A stretch of DNA of 64,000 nucleotides from Halalkalibacter nanhaiisediminis. GTDB lineage: Bacteria; Bacillota; Bacilli; Bacillales; Bacillaceae_D. The DNA lies in contig NZ_VLKZ01000010.1 in NCBI RefSeq assembly GCF_007830185.1, forward strand, positions 45,304-109,303. Direction: 5' to 3'. The notes below the pieces were generated by a model that did not search any database, had not been told where the DNA came from, and worked only from the letters and a program-made list of their open reading frames with translations. Every line of letters starts with the position of its first letter. Position 1 is the stretch's first letter. The position numbers and the translations under genes were made by a program. Positions 15,147 through 24,971 of the stretch are shown one piece after another.

Positions 15147-16331
15147 TTATTTCAACTTAGGACGTATATCTTGATCAAAGATTTCTGTTGGAATCGCTAC
15201 TGTACAACAAGCATTCGGAATATCCACGATTCCACTGAGACGACCTTCTACTGGTGCTGTACTTAAAAGCATATAGGCTTGTTCACCAGTGAAGCCTCTT
15301 GTTTTCAAGTAATCAATTGCATTTAAGCAAGCCCGACGATATGCGATGTGTGCATCCAAGTAATGTTGCTTCCCAGTAAATTCATGAACTGAAATTCCTT
15401 CAAAAGTGAGATAATCAGAAAAGCGTGGCTCAACTGGGCCTGGTTTGAAAACTGGATTATTAACAATGCCATACTTCGCCATACCGCCTTTGATGACCTC
15501 TACATGGACGTCAATCCAGCCAGCCATTTCGATACCACCACAAAATGAAATCTCTCCATCACCTTGCGAAAAATGAAGATCACCCATTGATAATTTAGCG
15601 CCCTTCACGAAAACAGGAAAATAAATGCGTGAGCCTTTTGATAAGTTTTTAATATCACAATTCCCACCATTTTCACGAGGTGGAACCGTTCTAGCTCCTT
15701 CTCTAGCAATTCGATCAAATTCAGCTCCCTTTACATTCCCTAAAACAGCTGAATCTGGGCTTGGTAAAGTTGCTAGTGCTGGAACGCGATCTGGATCGGT
15801 ATCAACAAGTTCTTGTTCACGCTTATTCCATTTATCTAGCATTTCATGAGATGGTGCAACACCAATTAAACCAGGGTGAATGATTCCTGGCATCTTAATA
15901 CCTGGGATATGACGTGAAGTCGTATAAATACCATGAAAATCCCAAATTGATTTTGCTGCATCAGGATAATGGTCCGTTAAGAATCCCCCACCATTTTCTT
16001 TAGCAAAAATCCCATTAAACCCCCATTCAGACTCTGACATAGCCCCCATGTCTAGTAGGTCAACAACAAGGAGATCACCTGGCTCCACTCCATTTACATA
16101 GATCGGCCCACTCAACACATGGACTCTGCTTAAGTTTACATCGCGGATATCTGATGGATCATCATTGTTAGAAACTTGTCCATCTGTCCAATCCTTACAC
16201 TCGATTCTAAACACATCTCCTGGGTTTACGGAAATGGCCGCAGGGATATCTGGATGCCACCTATTATGGCCTGGAACCTCTTGCTCGTCCATTGGCTTTG
16301 ATAGATCGATTCTAAAAAGTGTTTCTGGCAT
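15147..16331 (-). CDS. fmdA: Formamidase/acetamidase (FmdA family)
   Basis: The 394-residue protein matches FmdA/AmdA across its length: N-terminal RIDLSKPMDEQEVPGHNRWHPDIPA, GDLLVVDLLDMGA, FSQGDGEISFCGGIEM and the C-terminal VDIPNACCTVAIPTEIF. These cytosolic enzymes hydrolyse formamide or short amides to the acid and ammonia, providing nitrogen. The ATG has GGAGG upstream, and a 330-nt AT-rich region precedes it with no recognised regulator site. It is probably cotranscribed with the FmdB-like gene. Formamide versus acetamide preference cannot be told from the sequence. Confidence 0.92.
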   Translation of the reverse strand: MPETLFRIDLSKPMDEQEVPGHNRWHPDIPAAISVNPGDVFRIECKDWTDGQVSNNDDPSDIRDVNLSRVHVLSGPIYVNGVEPGDLLVVDLLDMGAMSESEWGFNGIFAKENGGGFLTDHYPDAAKSIWDFHGIYTTSRHIPGIKMPGIIHPGLIGVAPSHEMLDKWNKREQELVDTDPDRVPALATLPSPDSAVLGNVKGAEFDRIAREGARTVPPRENGGNCDIKNLSKGSRIYFPVFVKGAKLSMGDLHFSQGDGEISFCGGIEMAGWIDVHVEVIKGGMAKYGIVNNPVFKPGPVEPRFSDYLTFEGISVHEFTGKQHYLDAHIAYRRACLNAIDYLKTRGFTGEQAYMLLSTAPVEGRLSGIVDIPNACCTVAIPTEIFDQDIRPKLK

Positions 16332-16664
16332 ACAATCTCCTCCTCTTTATTTTGACTAGAAAATTGTGATATTAATAAATTGAAATTACATTTAACATCA
16401 CTCCTCTCATAAAATAAAATGAGTTCTATTAAAACAGAGAGAATTTTATGCTTTTATGTAAGAAAGAATCTGATAGGTTAGAATGTTTTAGAGTAAAGCA
16501 AAAAAGTATGAATTATATGTACAACCATGTACTAATTAAGAAAAAATTTTTGAGGATCAATTGAGATAACTAATTACATGTTAGTGGTTAATCTTACAAA
16601 CAATTAAGCTAATTATAACAAAAAATTCTGAAATTTTAAATAATATGTCAGATAATTTAACAAT
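16332..16664. other. AT-rich intergenic region, upstream of fmdA
   Basis: About 330 nt with no credible coding frame, RNA element or strong hairpin. It must hold the fmdA promoter on the minus strand, but I cannot place it. Confidence 0.5.
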
Positions 16665-16666
16665 CA

Positions 16667-16697
16667 AAAAAGGGCACGAAGCTGTCGCGCCCTTTCC
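16667..16697 (-). terminator. Terminator of the aldo/keto reductase gene
   Basis: The minus strand reads AAGGGC, a 13-nt loop, GCCCTT and TTTT just past the stop at 16702. Confidence 0.75.
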
Positions 16698-16701
16698 TTG
16701 A

Positions 16702-17646
16702 TCAACTAAAGATCTGATCAATTTCTTTAATTTCTGCAGCTGTTAACTGAACATCTAACGTTTTTAAATTGTTTAGCACTTGATCTGCTCTTTTTGCGCC
16801 TGGGATCATCACATCAATGGCGTCGTTCGTTAAATACCAAGCGAGAACAACGTGAGCAACTTCTGCACCTTTAGCATCAGCTATTTTGCGTACTTGTTCT
16901 ACTTTTGCTAAGTTTTGTATAAATGCATCTCCCTGTAAGTGCGGCATATTTTCACGTAGATCATTAAATCTAGTATCTTTATTATATTTACCAGCTAATA
17001 AGCCAGCTGCAAGTGGGAAATACGGGACAAATGAGATGTTATGTTCTTTTACGTACGGCAATAATTCCTTCTCTGCCTCACGTTGTAGTAAATGATATTC
17101 TCCTTGGTGAACGTCTACATATCCATCTTTATTTGCTTCTTTTAATTGATCGAGTGAAAAGTTCGATACCCCAATCGCTCTAATTTTCCCTTCGTCCTTC
17201 ATTTGTTTTAACGCACCAACCGCTTCGTCTTTTGGTGTGTGATCATCTGGAAAGTGAATATAATAAAGGTCAATATAGTCTGTTTGAAGTCGCTTTAAGC
17301 TATCTTCAACTGATTGCTTTAAGAAAGCTGGTGAGTTATCAAAAACAGTGTCTTCACCAACAAACTTATGAGCACCTTTTGTTGCGAGAATAATCTCACT
17401 ACGCTTTCCTGTTTCTTTGATGACTTCCCCGACCAATTCCTCTGATCGTTCTGGACCATAAATAAAAGCCGTATCTAAAAAGTTAATACCGTTATTTAAG
17501 GCCGTTCTAACTAAATCCTTTCCTACTTCTTCATTAAGGTTAGGATAAAGATTATGCCCACCAACAGCATTTGTTCCAAGCCCAATAGGATTTACATATA
17601 AATCTGTTTTTCCAATCTGTACGTGCTTCGTCATTGAATCCTTCAT
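16702..17646 (-). CDS. Aldo/keto reductase (IolS/YqkF-like)
   Basis: The 314-residue TIM barrel has the full catalytic set: [14 protein letters not shown] (Asp and Tyr), ATKGAHKF (Lys) and YYIHFPDD (His). It also has the NADPH-binding end [15 protein letters not shown]. It would reduce aldehydes or ketones, or oxidise sugars, in the cytosol. Two starts are possible, ATG 17646 after GGTGGAAAGGG and ATG 17634 after AAGGA; I keep the first. It is monocistronic and unrelated to the partial reductase at 1-282 beyond family level. The natural substrate is unknown. Confidence 0.88.
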   Translation of the reverse strand: MKDSMTKHVQIGKTDLYVNPIGLGTNAVGGHNLYPNLNEEVGKDLVRTALNNGINFLDTAFIYGPERSEELVGEVIKETGKRSEIILATKGAHKFVGEDTVFDNSPAFLKQSVEDSLKRLQTDYIDLYYIHFPDDHTPKDEAVGALKQMKDEGKIRAIGVSNFSLDQLKEANKDGYVDVHQGEYHLLQREAEKELLPYVKEHNISFVPYFPLAAGLLAGKYNKDTRFNDLRENMPHLQGDAFIQNLAKVEQVRKIADAKGAEVAHVVLAWYLTNDAIDVMIPGAKRADQVLNNLKTLDVQLTAAEIKEIDQIFS

Positions 17647-17745
17647 CCCTTTCCACCTTCAATAATTTGGTAACAATTTTTATTATAAAAGGTACTGTTA
17701 CTCTTTCAAAGTTTTAAGACTTACTCTAGTTCTCTTTACATAATA

Positions 17746-17780
17746 AGAAAAAAGTTACCACCTATCTATGTGATAACTTT
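17746..17780 (-). terminator. Terminator of aroD
   Basis: AAAGTTATCAC, loop, GTGGTAACTTT and TTTC on the minus strand, about 35 nt beyond the aroD stop. Confidence 0.8.
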
Positions 17781-17812
17781 CAATCAATATGTAATTTCCC
17801 TAGCAAAAGTAC

Positions 17813-18586
17813 TTACATTGACTTTTTTATAATCTCTATAACCGATCTTAAATCTTCAATCGGTATTTGCCCAGGGGCTGAGCTTTTTTCACCAATCCCG
17901 AATGTAATAGCTGATCCGAAAACAAAGCCAAACATTCGAGTGAGTGATCCATAATTCCCCATCGACATCGTCACTAAAGGAAGCTGCACAAGTCCTTTAG
18001 CATCATGCGTAACCTGTAATAATAATAAAACATCATCTAACTTTTGGGACATAACAGCCGTTTTTGCGATATCAGCACCATATAATTCAGCTTCTTTATA
18101 CTTATCCATCAAAACGGAATAGTCAGGGGTCGATTCAAAATTATGATACGAAAGAATAAAACGTATATCATGATTTTTTGATTCTTCTCGGAGAAATTCA
18201 ATATCTTGCTTTTCATTTATTAATTCATAATCTAAAATATCGATTTTCCCACTTTTACAAACCTCAGCCATTAATTGAACCTTTTCTTCTTCCAGTAAAG
18301 AAATCGGCTGGCCACCTTCCTTTTCTGAACGAATCGTAAAAAGAATCGGAGTGTCTGGCATATGAGTGTGAATCTCCGACAACATTTCCATCACTATTAA
18401 ACGATCATCCAAATCTTCAAAAAAATCAGCACGCCATTCAATAAGATCTGGCTTTTTTTGCTTCACATTTTCTAATTCGTTTATGATTTCAAGTTTGTTC
18501 TTTCCTATCAATGGGACACAGATATGAGGATGGTCACCACTAATTTCTCTTCCTCTTACCTTTACGATCTTTCTTAAATCACTCAT
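17813..18586 (-). CDS. aroD: Type I 3-dehydroquinate dehydratase
   Basis: The enzyme converts 3-dehydroquinate to 3-dehydroshikimate through a Schiff base. Visible residues, numbered from ATG 18586, are Lys175 (GADIAKTAVM), which forms the imine, and His148 (LSYHNFE), the general acid-base. LIEWRADFFE holds the Glu/Arg/Asp substrate contacts, and SAPGQI forms the lid. The 257-residue length is normal. I choose ATG 18586 over 18592 because GAGGGAG is then correctly spaced. It is divergent from a membrane transporter followed by a shikimate kinase. This suggests a shikimate/quinate-related group rather than the main aro operon. Confidence 0.93.
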   Translation of the reverse strand: MSDLRKIVKVRGREISGDHPHICVPLIGKNKLEIINELENVKQKKPDLIEWRADFFEDLDDRLIVMEMLSEIHTHMPDTPILFTIRSEKEGGQPISLLEEEKVQLMAEVCKSGKIDILDYELINEKQDIEFLREESKNHDIRFILSYHNFESTPDYSVLMDKYKEAELYGADIAKTAVMSQKLDDVLLLLQVTHDAKGLVQLPLVTMSMGNYGSLTRMFGFVFGSAITFGIGEKSSAPGQIPIEDLRSVIEIIKKSM

Positions 18587-18953
18587 TAGCATTCTCCCTC
18601 TCTTTCAATCGCCCTCAAAAAGAGGATACTTGACGTTGTCTAGAAGACTCAGGTATTTAGCGCCATTCACTTTTTCACTTTAATGCTTTAAAGTATATTT
18701 TATTACATAAAAAATGACAACCACTAATTAGACTGCTTTTCGGTCAATAAATGTATCTTACATGTATTTAAATTTGCTTACAATCTTATGTATTACTCTT
18801 TATACGGTCACACAAAACTTCTCTACTGAAATTCAGTTTTAACCGAACATATTACGAACTAGACTATTAATACACATTATGAGACTATCTTTTTATTGGT
18901 AAAAAAAGCAAAAGTCAAACTTGACTCCATATACGAAGGGATATGTATGAACG
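18587..18953. other. Divergent intergenic region between aroD and the transporter gene
   Basis: About 370 nt, AT-rich, without a credible gene. It should carry both divergent promoters. Short inverted runs are present, but I recognise no named operator. Confidence 0.5.
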
Positions 18954-20306
18954 ATGCTGATGATTTTTATTTATCCATTACTTGTTGCATTATATATTGT
19001 ATCGAGATTTATTGATATTCCTTTCTTTTCTTACTCGATTGGAATCATCGCATTAATTGCTTTATTCATTTCTTTTTTTCATGCGAAAGGACTGTATTTA
19101 ATATCAGGGATTTGTTTCTTTGCTATTGGCTTTCTTTTATTTATCCAAAGTGAGCTTGCTTGGTATGAATTGTTGTTTCAATTTGAAACAATGCTTGGCG
19201 TTCTTTCCCTTTTCTTAGTTCTTCCTTTTATTAACTCTTTAATTAGGGTCGGTCATTATGATAAGAATTTAAGCGTGTTATTAGAACGAGGCGTCACAAA
19301 CCTGAATAATTTATATAAACGTAGCTTTCTTGTTTCCCACCTTCTTGGGTTATTTTTGAATATCGCTACCATTCCTCTACTCGTTAAAACGCTAAATAAT
19401 ACATTGCACCAATTACCAAAGAAAACTGCAGATAAGTTTTATACCCAAAATCTACTACGCGCCTATGCCTTGTGTCTAACCTGGAGTCCAATGGAGGTAA
19501 TGGTCAGTCAATCACTAGACATTACTGGAACAAGCTACTTTCAAATATTCCCAGTAATCATTTCAATCGTGTTGATTGCCATTTTATCAGACTGGATTCT
19601 TTCTGCCTTTAAGTTTAAAGAACCGTTAGTCTTAACCACCTCACATTCAACTGTATCAAACAAAAAAATATATAAAAAAATACGTGAAATGTTATTATTA
19701 CTACTAATCTTGATTTTATCTGTTTCCTTTACACAATACATTCTTGATAAAGGTTATTTATTTTCAATTATTATCCTAATCATCCCCATTTCAATCGGAT
19801 GGGCTTTTATTATTGGTAAGTTCAAAAGGTACTTTAAAGTAACGATCCCACATTGGAAAGAGAGAACGAGAGGCTTATCAAATTATTTCTTCATGTTCTT
19901 AAGTGCAGGATTATTTGTCGAAATGCTTTCAATTTCAGGTCATCTTGCTTTTTTACAAAATGCTTTTATTGCCACATCAGACAACACGCTACTCTTTTTC
20001 TTAATGATCGGGGCATATTTTCTCATTACGTCTTTTATCGGGTTCCATCCTTTAGTATCTATCACTCTTGTTGCACAATTACTCGGTCCGATCATTGCCG
20101 ATATTCCAAATGTTTCTCTAACGATTGTCTTAATTGCTTGCAGTTTATCGACTGTCATGTACAGTCCGTATAACTTATCTGTATCGATTTTATCTGAACA
20201 AATAAAGATAAACCCATATCGCTTAGGATTATGGAATCTTCCATATGCCATTTTTTATATGCTATTAAGTATTAGCGTCGCCTACCTCATCAGCTTGTTG
20301 TCTTAA
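18954..20306 (+). CDS. Polytopic membrane protein beside aroD/aroK, possible shikimate/quinate transporter
   Basis: The 450 residues form about 11-12 membrane helices. They share landmarks with the protein at 8627-9997: LPFINSLIRVGHYDKN, LTWSPMEVMVSQSLDITGTSY and SFIGFHPLVSITLVAQLLGP, plus a similar C-terminus (NPYRLGLWNLPYAIFYM). The layout of two similar halves recalls ion-transporter-superfamily anion carriers. It is 113 nt upstream of the shikimate kinase start on the same strand and divergent from 3-dehydroquinate dehydratase. Uptake of shikimate, quinate or a related hydroxy acid is therefore my inference. The ribosome site is weak (AAGGGATATGT, about 14 nt upstream). Confidence 0.7.
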   Translation: MLMIFIYPLLVALYIVSRFIDIPFFSYSIGIIALIALFISFFHAKGLYLISGICFFAIGFLLFIQSELAWYELLFQFETMLGVLSLFLVLPFINSLIRVGHYDKNLSVLLERGVTNLNNLYKRSFLVSHLLGLFLNIATIPLLVKTLNNTLHQLPKKTADKFYTQNLLRAYALCLTWSPMEVMVSQSLDITGTSYFQIFPVIISIVLIAILSDWILSAFKFKEPLVLTTSHSTVSNKKIYKKIREMLLLLLILILSVSFTQYILDKGYLFSIIILIIPISIGWAFIIGKFKRYFKVTIPHWKERTRGLSNYFFMFLSAGLFVEMLSISGHLAFLQNAFIATSDNTLLFFLMIGAYFLITSFIGFHPLVSITLVAQLLGPIIADIPNVSLTIVLIACSLSTVMYSPYNLSVSILSEQIKINPYRLGLWNLPYAIFYMLLSISVAYLISLLS

Positions 20307-20419
20307 AATTTCAACTGTTTTTTACAAGTATTTCGAACTATATTATAATGATTGATACGTACTTGAAGACTAAATGCGATGCGTCATTTAGAATAAAAAA
20401 ACTGAAAGAGAGCTTTAAT

Positions 20420-20968
20420 ATGACAAATAATCATGTATCTCCAAGGGAAAAAAGCATTGTTTTTATTGGTTTCATGGGAGTTGGTAAAACAACAATCGGA
20501 AAACTCGTTGCCCAAAAGTTATACCGAACATTTATTGACATAGACGAAGAAATTGAAAAAGAATACGGGATGCCCACTCAACAAATTTTTCAAAAGATAG
20601 GTGAAAAAGCATTCCGTGAAAAGGAAAAAAGTTTAATTCAGAAGTTTTGTACGCAAAAGCTGAAAATTATTTCAGTTGGCGGTGGAGCTTTCTTACAAAA
20701 AGAAATACGTGATATTTGCTTAACGAATTGTACTGTTATTGCTTTAGATATTTCTTGGGACTCGTGGAAAGAGCGCTTAAATGTTATTATTGACAGCCGC
20801 CCTGTGTTACAAGGTCGTTCAATGGAAGAAATTGAAGAATTATTTTACAAAAGACAGGAGATCTATTCCGCTCACAATTCGAAATTAGTTACAGATAATC
20901 TAAATGTTGAGGAAATCGCCGATTATATTACCGATTCCTTAAAGGTAGCTTGGGAGATTTATTCATAA
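20420..20968 (+). CDS. aroK: Shikimate kinase
   Basis: This cytosolic kinase phosphorylates shikimate at O3 with ATP. From ATG 20420 the protein has 182 residues. The P-loop is GFMGVGKTTIG (about 17-27), followed by FIDIDEEIE (shikimate-binding Asp), EKAFREKE (Arg) and ISVGGGAFL (Gly-rich substrate loop). RPVLQGRS forms the lid region. I reject an in-frame ATG at 20348 because GAGAG precedes 20420 and the extra 24 residues do not resemble the family. It is probably cotranscribed with the membrane protein upstream and ends at a strong terminator. Confidence 0.92.
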   Translation: MTNNHVSPREKSIVFIGFMGVGKTTIGKLVAQKLYRTFIDIDEEIEKEYGMPTQQIFQKIGEKAFREKEKSLIQKFCTQKLKIISVGGGAFLQKEIRDICLTNCTVIALDISWDSWKERLNVIIDSRPVLQGRSMEEIEELFYKRQEIYSAHNSKLVTDNLNVEEIADYITDSLKVAWEIYS

Positions 20969-21006
20969 ACCAGCAACATGAACGTAATATTTTAACTGGA
21001 ATCAAA

Positions 21007-21051
21007 AGAAGGACTAACAACTGTTTCTGTTAGTCCTTCTTTATTTCTTTT
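21007..21051 (+). terminator. Terminator after aroK
   Basis: A 13-bp stem, AGAAGGACTAACA with TGTTAGTCCTTCT, is followed by TTATTTCTTTTT on the plus strand. Confidence 0.85.
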
Positions 21052-21098
21052 TATCAAACTAGTATTCTACTTTTTTAACAGCTTTCACTGGTTTTAAC

Positions 21099-21620
21099 TT
21101 ATCCATGCTGTTTCAGCGATTTGCCGTTCGTCGTTGAGCTAGTTGTATCATGAATAGAATGTACATTTCCACTATTATTTACATTTGCACTCTTATCATT
21201 TTCAGCAGTGATACCTTCACCTGCATCCTTCACTTTACTACCAATCTCCTTTAAATCATCTGTCGCTTCTTTAGCAGATGAAATAATCTCAGATGTATCA
21301 TTCTTCATCTGGTTGACAGGTTCAATAACGTTACTATTCACTTTCTCATATATTTCCTGAACATCATTGATAATCTCTTTTAACGTTGCAGATGTTGTTT
21401 TGATTCGTTCTTGCCATTCATTTTTGACTTCAGTAGGATTTTCTTTTACCTTTGTAATCATTTTTGTCGTTGAATTTTTCATATCTCTAGTCGTCGTGGA
21501 TAGCTTTTTCCTATTTGATGCATCAAACATGGCGACCATGCCCCCAACGACTGCCCCAACAAGCACTGCTTTCCATAACGTATTACTTGTCTCTGTTTCA
21601 CTATTACGATAATATGTCAC
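21099..21620 (-). CDS. YtxH-like coiled-coil general stress protein
   Basis: The 173-residue protein has a short polar N-terminus, one Gly-rich hydrophobic segment (AVLVGAVVGGMVAMF, about 18-32) and a long Lys/Glu/Thr-rich helical region predicted as coiled coil. It ends in a low-complexity Ser/Asn tail. This is the arrangement of the YtxH family, single-pass proteins induced by general stress in Bacillus. Its biochemical role is unknown. It lies upstream of a KGG-type small stress protein but on a different unit. GGAGG precedes the ATG. Confidence 0.65.
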   Translation of the reverse strand: MTYYRNSETETSNTLWKAVLVGAVVGGMVAMFDASNRKKLSTTTRDMKNSTTKMITKVKENPTEVKNEWQERIKTTSATLKEIINDVQEIYEKVNSNVIEPVNQMKNDTSEIISSAKEATDDLKEIGSKVKDAGEGITAENDKSANVNNSGNVHSIHDTTSSTTNGKSLKQHG

Positions 21621-21765
21621 AACAAATCGCCTCCTTATTAAATAAACGTTTAATTAACATTTCCATTCTCGATTTCACCCTACAAAAAACATCTCCTAAT
21701 TATCGCATTCCTTTAAAACGACTTTAGGAGATATTTTTTGCTTTAGTTACAGGATTTAATTTTCC

Positions 21766-21915
21766 TTAATTGTTAGAATTACCGTTGTTAGAGTTTTGTC
21801 CACCTTTTTGACCAATCTCTTCAAAATGCTCTTTCCCATACTCTTGTTTTACCTTTTCTCCACCCTTTTTACCTGCTTCTTCATAGCTCATCTTTTGATT
21901 GTTGTTTTGTGCCAT
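21766..21915 (-). CDS. Small KGG-motif (GsiB/YciG-type) stress protein, 49 aa
   Basis: The 49 residues contain two KGG repeats, YEEAGKKGGEKV and FEEIGQKGGQN, inside an Asn/Gln-rich hydrophilic chain. This repeat is the hallmark of GsiB/con-10-like desiccation and stress proteins. AAAGGAGGT is ideally placed before the ATG, so the gene is real although very short. It is expected to be a cytosolic, intrinsically disordered protein. It shares the locality with the YtxH-like gene, which suggests a general-stress cluster; no sigma-B promoter was identified with confidence. Confidence 0.85.
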   Translation of the reverse strand: MAQNNNQKMSYEEAGKKGGEKVKQEYGKEHFEEIGQKGGQNSNNGNSNN

Positions 21916-22084
21916 TTGAGAAACCTCCTTTGTAAAGTTAGTTATCTATACCTGTCCAAGTAGCCTAACAAACGTCTTTTTCTATGTAATAATAAGAATT
22001 TTTATGTATTACCATCTTAAAAGTCTGAAAAATATAAAAATAAGCCAGTAATGAGGATTCCCACACTACCAGCTTACAATCCTA

Positions 22085-22561
22085 TTAAATGAACAAGTTA
22101 ACATTACCTTCTTCAGCTTCTGCTAGATATGTTGCCACACCTGCATACTCAATTCCATCAATGAGTTCCTCTTTTTGAATCCCCATGACATCCATCGACA
22201 TTGTACAAGCCACCATTTTAATGTCAAGGTCTTTCGCCATTTCAATTAATTCATTTAATGAAACAACATTATGCTTTTTCATCATATGCTTCATTAATTT
22301 TGAACCAATTCCACCGTAATTCATTTTTGACAGGCCAAGCTTTTCAGGACCACGCGGCATCATTTTGCCAAACATTTTCTCAAGGAAGTTCTTTTCAACC
22401 TTTACATACTGCTCTTTACGCAATACATTTAGTCCCCAGAATGTAAAGAACATGGTCACAGGCTTCCCCATTGCCGCTGCTCCTGTCGCAATGATGAAAC
22501 TCGCAATCGCTTTATCTAAGTCGCCGTCAAAGACGATCATCGTCGCTTTTTTCTTTTCCAT
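22085..22561 (-). CDS. DsrE/DsrF/DrsH-family sulfur-carrier protein, copy 1
   Basis: The 158-residue protein has the DsrE-like fold: MIVFDGDLDKAIASFIIATGAAAMGKPVTMFFTFWGLNV, then MVACTMSMDVMGI with the conserved Cys, and IEYAGVATYLAEA. DsrE-type proteins carry persulfide sulfur between enzymes in the cytosol. It is the last gene of the sulfur island but has its own promoter with a CstR-type operator in the spacer. It is therefore probably derepressed together with the persulfide genes. A paralogue lacking the extra Lys-rich middle loop is at 26088-26483. GGAGG precedes the ATG. Confidence 0.85.
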   Translation of the reverse strand: MEKKKATMIVFDGDLDKAIASFIIATGAAAMGKPVTMFFTFWGLNVLRKEQYVKVEKNFLEKMFGKMMPRGPEKLGLSKMNYGGIGSKLMKHMMKKHNVVSLNELIEMAKDLDIKMVACTMSMDVMGIQKEELIDGIEYAGVATYLAEAEEGNVNLFI

Positions 22562-22606
22562 TTCAATCTCCTCCTAATACTTGCATGGGTATTTATCATT
22601 ATCCTC

Positions 22607-22635
22607 ATCATATACCATAAAGGGTATAATGACAA
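22607..22635 (-). promoter_or_regulatory. Promoter with CstR-type operator for DsrE copy 1
   Basis: TTGTCA (22635-22630), a 17-nt spacer and TATGAT (22612-22607) lie on the minus strand. The spacer contains ATACCATAAAGGGTAT (22612-22627), which matches the ATACC-N6-GGTAT dyad found three more times in this island. Confidence 0.75.
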
Positions 22636-22656
22636 CCAAAAATTTTTATTGTTTGA

Positions 22657-23433
22657 TTAAAAGACATCGAACCAAATTTTAAGCGATGTTGCGACAATTA
22701 ACAGCGCTAAGATCCATTGTAGAATTTTCGTATTCATCTTTTTACCGACTACGGCTCCTAATGGGGAAGCGATGATGCTCGCTATCACCATAATGACAGC
22801 TGGCCAGAATAATACTTGATCCGTCGCAATTTTACCAACTGTTGCGCCAATTGATGACAAAAACGTTATCGCAAGCGAGGTGGCAATCGTCATCCGTGTC
22901 GGAATCTTTAAGACAACAAGCATAATCGGAACGAGAATAAACGCTCCAGCCGCTCCGACGATCCCTGAGGCAATCCCGACGATCAAGGCGAGTATCGCAG
23001 CCAATCCTTTATTAAATATCACTTGATCCATCGACTTATCATCGAGTCCTTTTTTCGGGACAAACATCAGAACGGCGGCAATCGTCGCAAGAATCGCGTA
23101 GACAAGATTAATTTGACCCTCACTCAGAAGGGTTGATCCAAACCCACCGATAAAACTACCGATAATGATACTTGAGCCCATGTAAATGATTAATGTTTTA
23201 TTAAGATATCCGCCTTTTCGATACGCCCACACGCCACCTATTGTCGCAAAAAAGACCTGGACGGCACTAATTCCAGCGACTTCATGTGCGGTAAAAGCGC
23301 TAAATCCAAGTAGGGCTGGAATGTAGAGAAGCATGGGATATTTAATGATCGAGCCACCTATCCCGACCATCCCTGATATAAATGAACCGATAAAGCCAAT
23401 GAGGAAAAGCGTTATAATAAAACCGATTTCCAT
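22657..23433 (-). CDS. TauE/SafE-family sulfite/sulfur-anion exporter
   Basis: This 258-residue membrane protein has eight predicted helices and the TauE repeat pattern: [21 protein letters not shown] near the N-terminus, mirrored by [20 protein letters not shown] after the middle. Family members export sulfite, sulfoacetate or related anions. Its position directly after a TusA gene and the persulfide dioxygenase suggests it disposes of sulfite or thiosulfate made by persulfide oxidation. It probably belongs to the operon starting at 25538. Substrate is inferred from context. Confidence 0.88.
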   Translation of the reverse strand: MEIGFIITLFLIGFIGSFISGMVGIGGSIIKYPMLLYIPALLGFSAFTAHEVAGISAVQVFFATIGGVWAYRKGGYLNKTLIIYMGSSIIIGSFIGGFGSTLLSEGQINLVYAILATIAAVLMFVPKKGLDDKSMDQVIFNKGLAAILALIVGIASGIVGAAGAFILVPIMLVVLKIPTRMTIATSLAITFLSSIGATVGKIATDQVLFWPAVIMVIASIIASPLGAVVGKKMNTKILQWILALLIVATSLKIWFDVF

Positions 23434-23523
23434 TCTTCCTACCTTCTTTCCCTAGCTAATCACTAAAAAGGTGCTGTTATATGAAAGAAAGGACATCTTT
23501 TTTCGATGCCCCTCCCTATAAAA

Positions 23524-23751
23524 CTAGGCTTTCTTAATCCAAAACTTTAGAACATCGCCTTCTTCAGCTTGGTGAACAAGCTCATGACCAGATGTTTTCG
23601 CCCAAGCAGCCATGTCTGACTTTGCTCCTTTATCTGTTGCGTGTATTTCAAGCACTTGACCTGATTCAAGCTGATCCATTTCCTTCTTCGTCTTTACTAC
23701 TGGCATTGGGCAAGCAAGTCCTGTTGCGTTTAATACTTTATCACTATTCAT
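23524..23751 (-). CDS. tusA: TusA-like sulfur-carrier protein
   Basis: The 75-residue protein is a single TusA/SirA domain with the sulfur-accepting Cys14 in GLACPMPVVKTKK, and ATDKGAKSDMAAW in the second half. TusA proteins receive sulfur from rhodaneses as a persulfide and pass it on. It lies between the rhodanese-MBL protein and the exporter in a minus-strand operon. Its sequence closely resembles the N-terminal TusA domain of the fusion protein at 24972-25538, which suggests a duplication within the cluster. Confidence 0.9.
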   Translation of the reverse strand: MNSDKVLNATGLACPMPVVKTKKEMDQLESGQVLEIHATDKGAKSDMAAWAKTSGHELVHQAEEGDVLKFWIKKA

Positions 23752-23801
23752 TTCACTACATCTCCTCTATTGTTTGTTTTGATTCTTTATCAGTGTTTTT
23801 C

Positions 23802-24932
23802 TTACGATACGGCACAACGATTTGGACCAATTTCCATTTCCGTTTCTTCTTCTGGGCTAGGTGAAAGCTTACCCATATTGGTTTGACGAATTTCTTGGTA
23901 TGAGTTTGGTTGTGGCGGTAAGTTTTCTGAAACCATACGACGAAATTCCTCTTCATCTTCGACCATTAATCCCTCATTTGTTTTGTATAAGTCACCAAGT
24001 CTTGCGAACACACGACCTTGTTCATCAAGTTCCTTTAGCTTCGCAAAGTGAGCTGGTAAGACAAGTAATTCTTGATCAAGCGCTTTGTAACGAACATATA
24101 GCGACTCACGTAAATCACTCACCCAGTCTTCTGCTTTTCCTGCTAAGTCTGGACGACCAATGGAATCAATAAAGAGAATATCTCCAGTAAACAAGTACGT
24201 GTCATTGACAATCAGTGACGTGCTTCCAATCGTATGACCTGGTGTGTAAACAGCCTTCACTCTGACATTTGCCTCGCCAAACGTCACTTCTTTCCCGTCT
24301 TCTAATGTCTCATACTTAAACGTTACTTCACCCGCATCTTTTGGTGGTAAGTAATACGTTCCACCCGTTGATTCAGCTAAACGACGTCCACCAGAAATGT
24401 GGTCAGCATGCAAGTGAGTATCAAACATGTGTAACACTTTAATACCTAATGCATCAGCAAAATCCTTGTATTGACTCACAAGACGAAGTGGGTCAATCAT
24501 CGCCCCTTCATCATCAGATACGATTAAGTAAGACAAGCAGCCTTTTCCGAGACGAACGAATTGATAAACCGCTCCACCACCGTCTAAATCACCCACTTTG
24601 ATTGGCTCAAGGTGCTCACTCCATGCTTTCATGCCACCTTCTAAATAGTAGATATCTTGTCCCTTAGCTTCCGAAAGCATTTCCGCGACAAACTTTGATG
24701 AGCCTTCTTTTGCACAGACAACTAAAATGTCTTTGTCATGAGGAATTTGGTCAACGATCTCATCGACCCCTTCGATTAAATCAAAGTAAGGCTTATTCAT
24801 CATCTCGATGCCTTCTCCTTCAACTTTCCACTCATCAAACTGATCCGTATTCCGAACATCAAGGATAAATAATTCTTCCTTATTGATTACTACCTTCGCT
24901 AACTCTCCTGCTTTCATTGCTTGAATCGTCAT
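23802..24932 (-). CDS. Rhodanese–MBL persulfide dioxygenase fusion (CstB-related)
   Basis: The protein (376 residues) has an N-terminal rhodanese domain (1-108) with Cys73 in [10 protein letters not shown] metallo-beta-lactamase domain follows from about 120, with [12 protein letters not shown] (His173, His175, Asp177, His178), YTPGHTIGS and [10 protein letters not shown]. This is the ETHE1/persulfide dioxygenase type, which oxidises glutathione or low-molecular-weight thiol persulfides with one Fe(II). The rhodanese precedes the dioxygenase, unlike CstB, where the order is reversed. It would act in the cytosol to remove excess persulfide, with sulfur delivered by the adjacent TusA proteins. 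Confidence 0.9.
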   Translation of the reverse strand: MTIQAMKAGELAKVVINKEELFILDVRNTDQFDEWKVEGEGIEMMNKPYFDLIEGVDEIVDQIPHDKDILVVCAKEGSSKFVAEMLSEAKGQDIYYLEGGMKAWSEHLEPIKVGDLDGGGAVYQFVRLGKGCLSYLIVSDDEGAMIDPLRLVSQYKDFADALGIKVLHMFDTHLHADHISGGRRLAESTGGTYYLPPKDAGEVTFKYETLEDGKEVTFGEANVRVKAVYTPGHTIGSTSLIVNDTYLFTGDILFIDSIGRPDLAGKAEDWVSDLRESLYVRYKALDQELLVLPAHFAKLKELDEQGRVFARLGDLYKTNEGLMVEDEEEFRRMVSENLPPQPNSYQEIRQTNMGKLSPSPEEETEMEIGPNRCAVS

Positions 24933-24971
24933 TTTTATACCTCCAAACGTATATGTGTTGTTTATCGTGAA

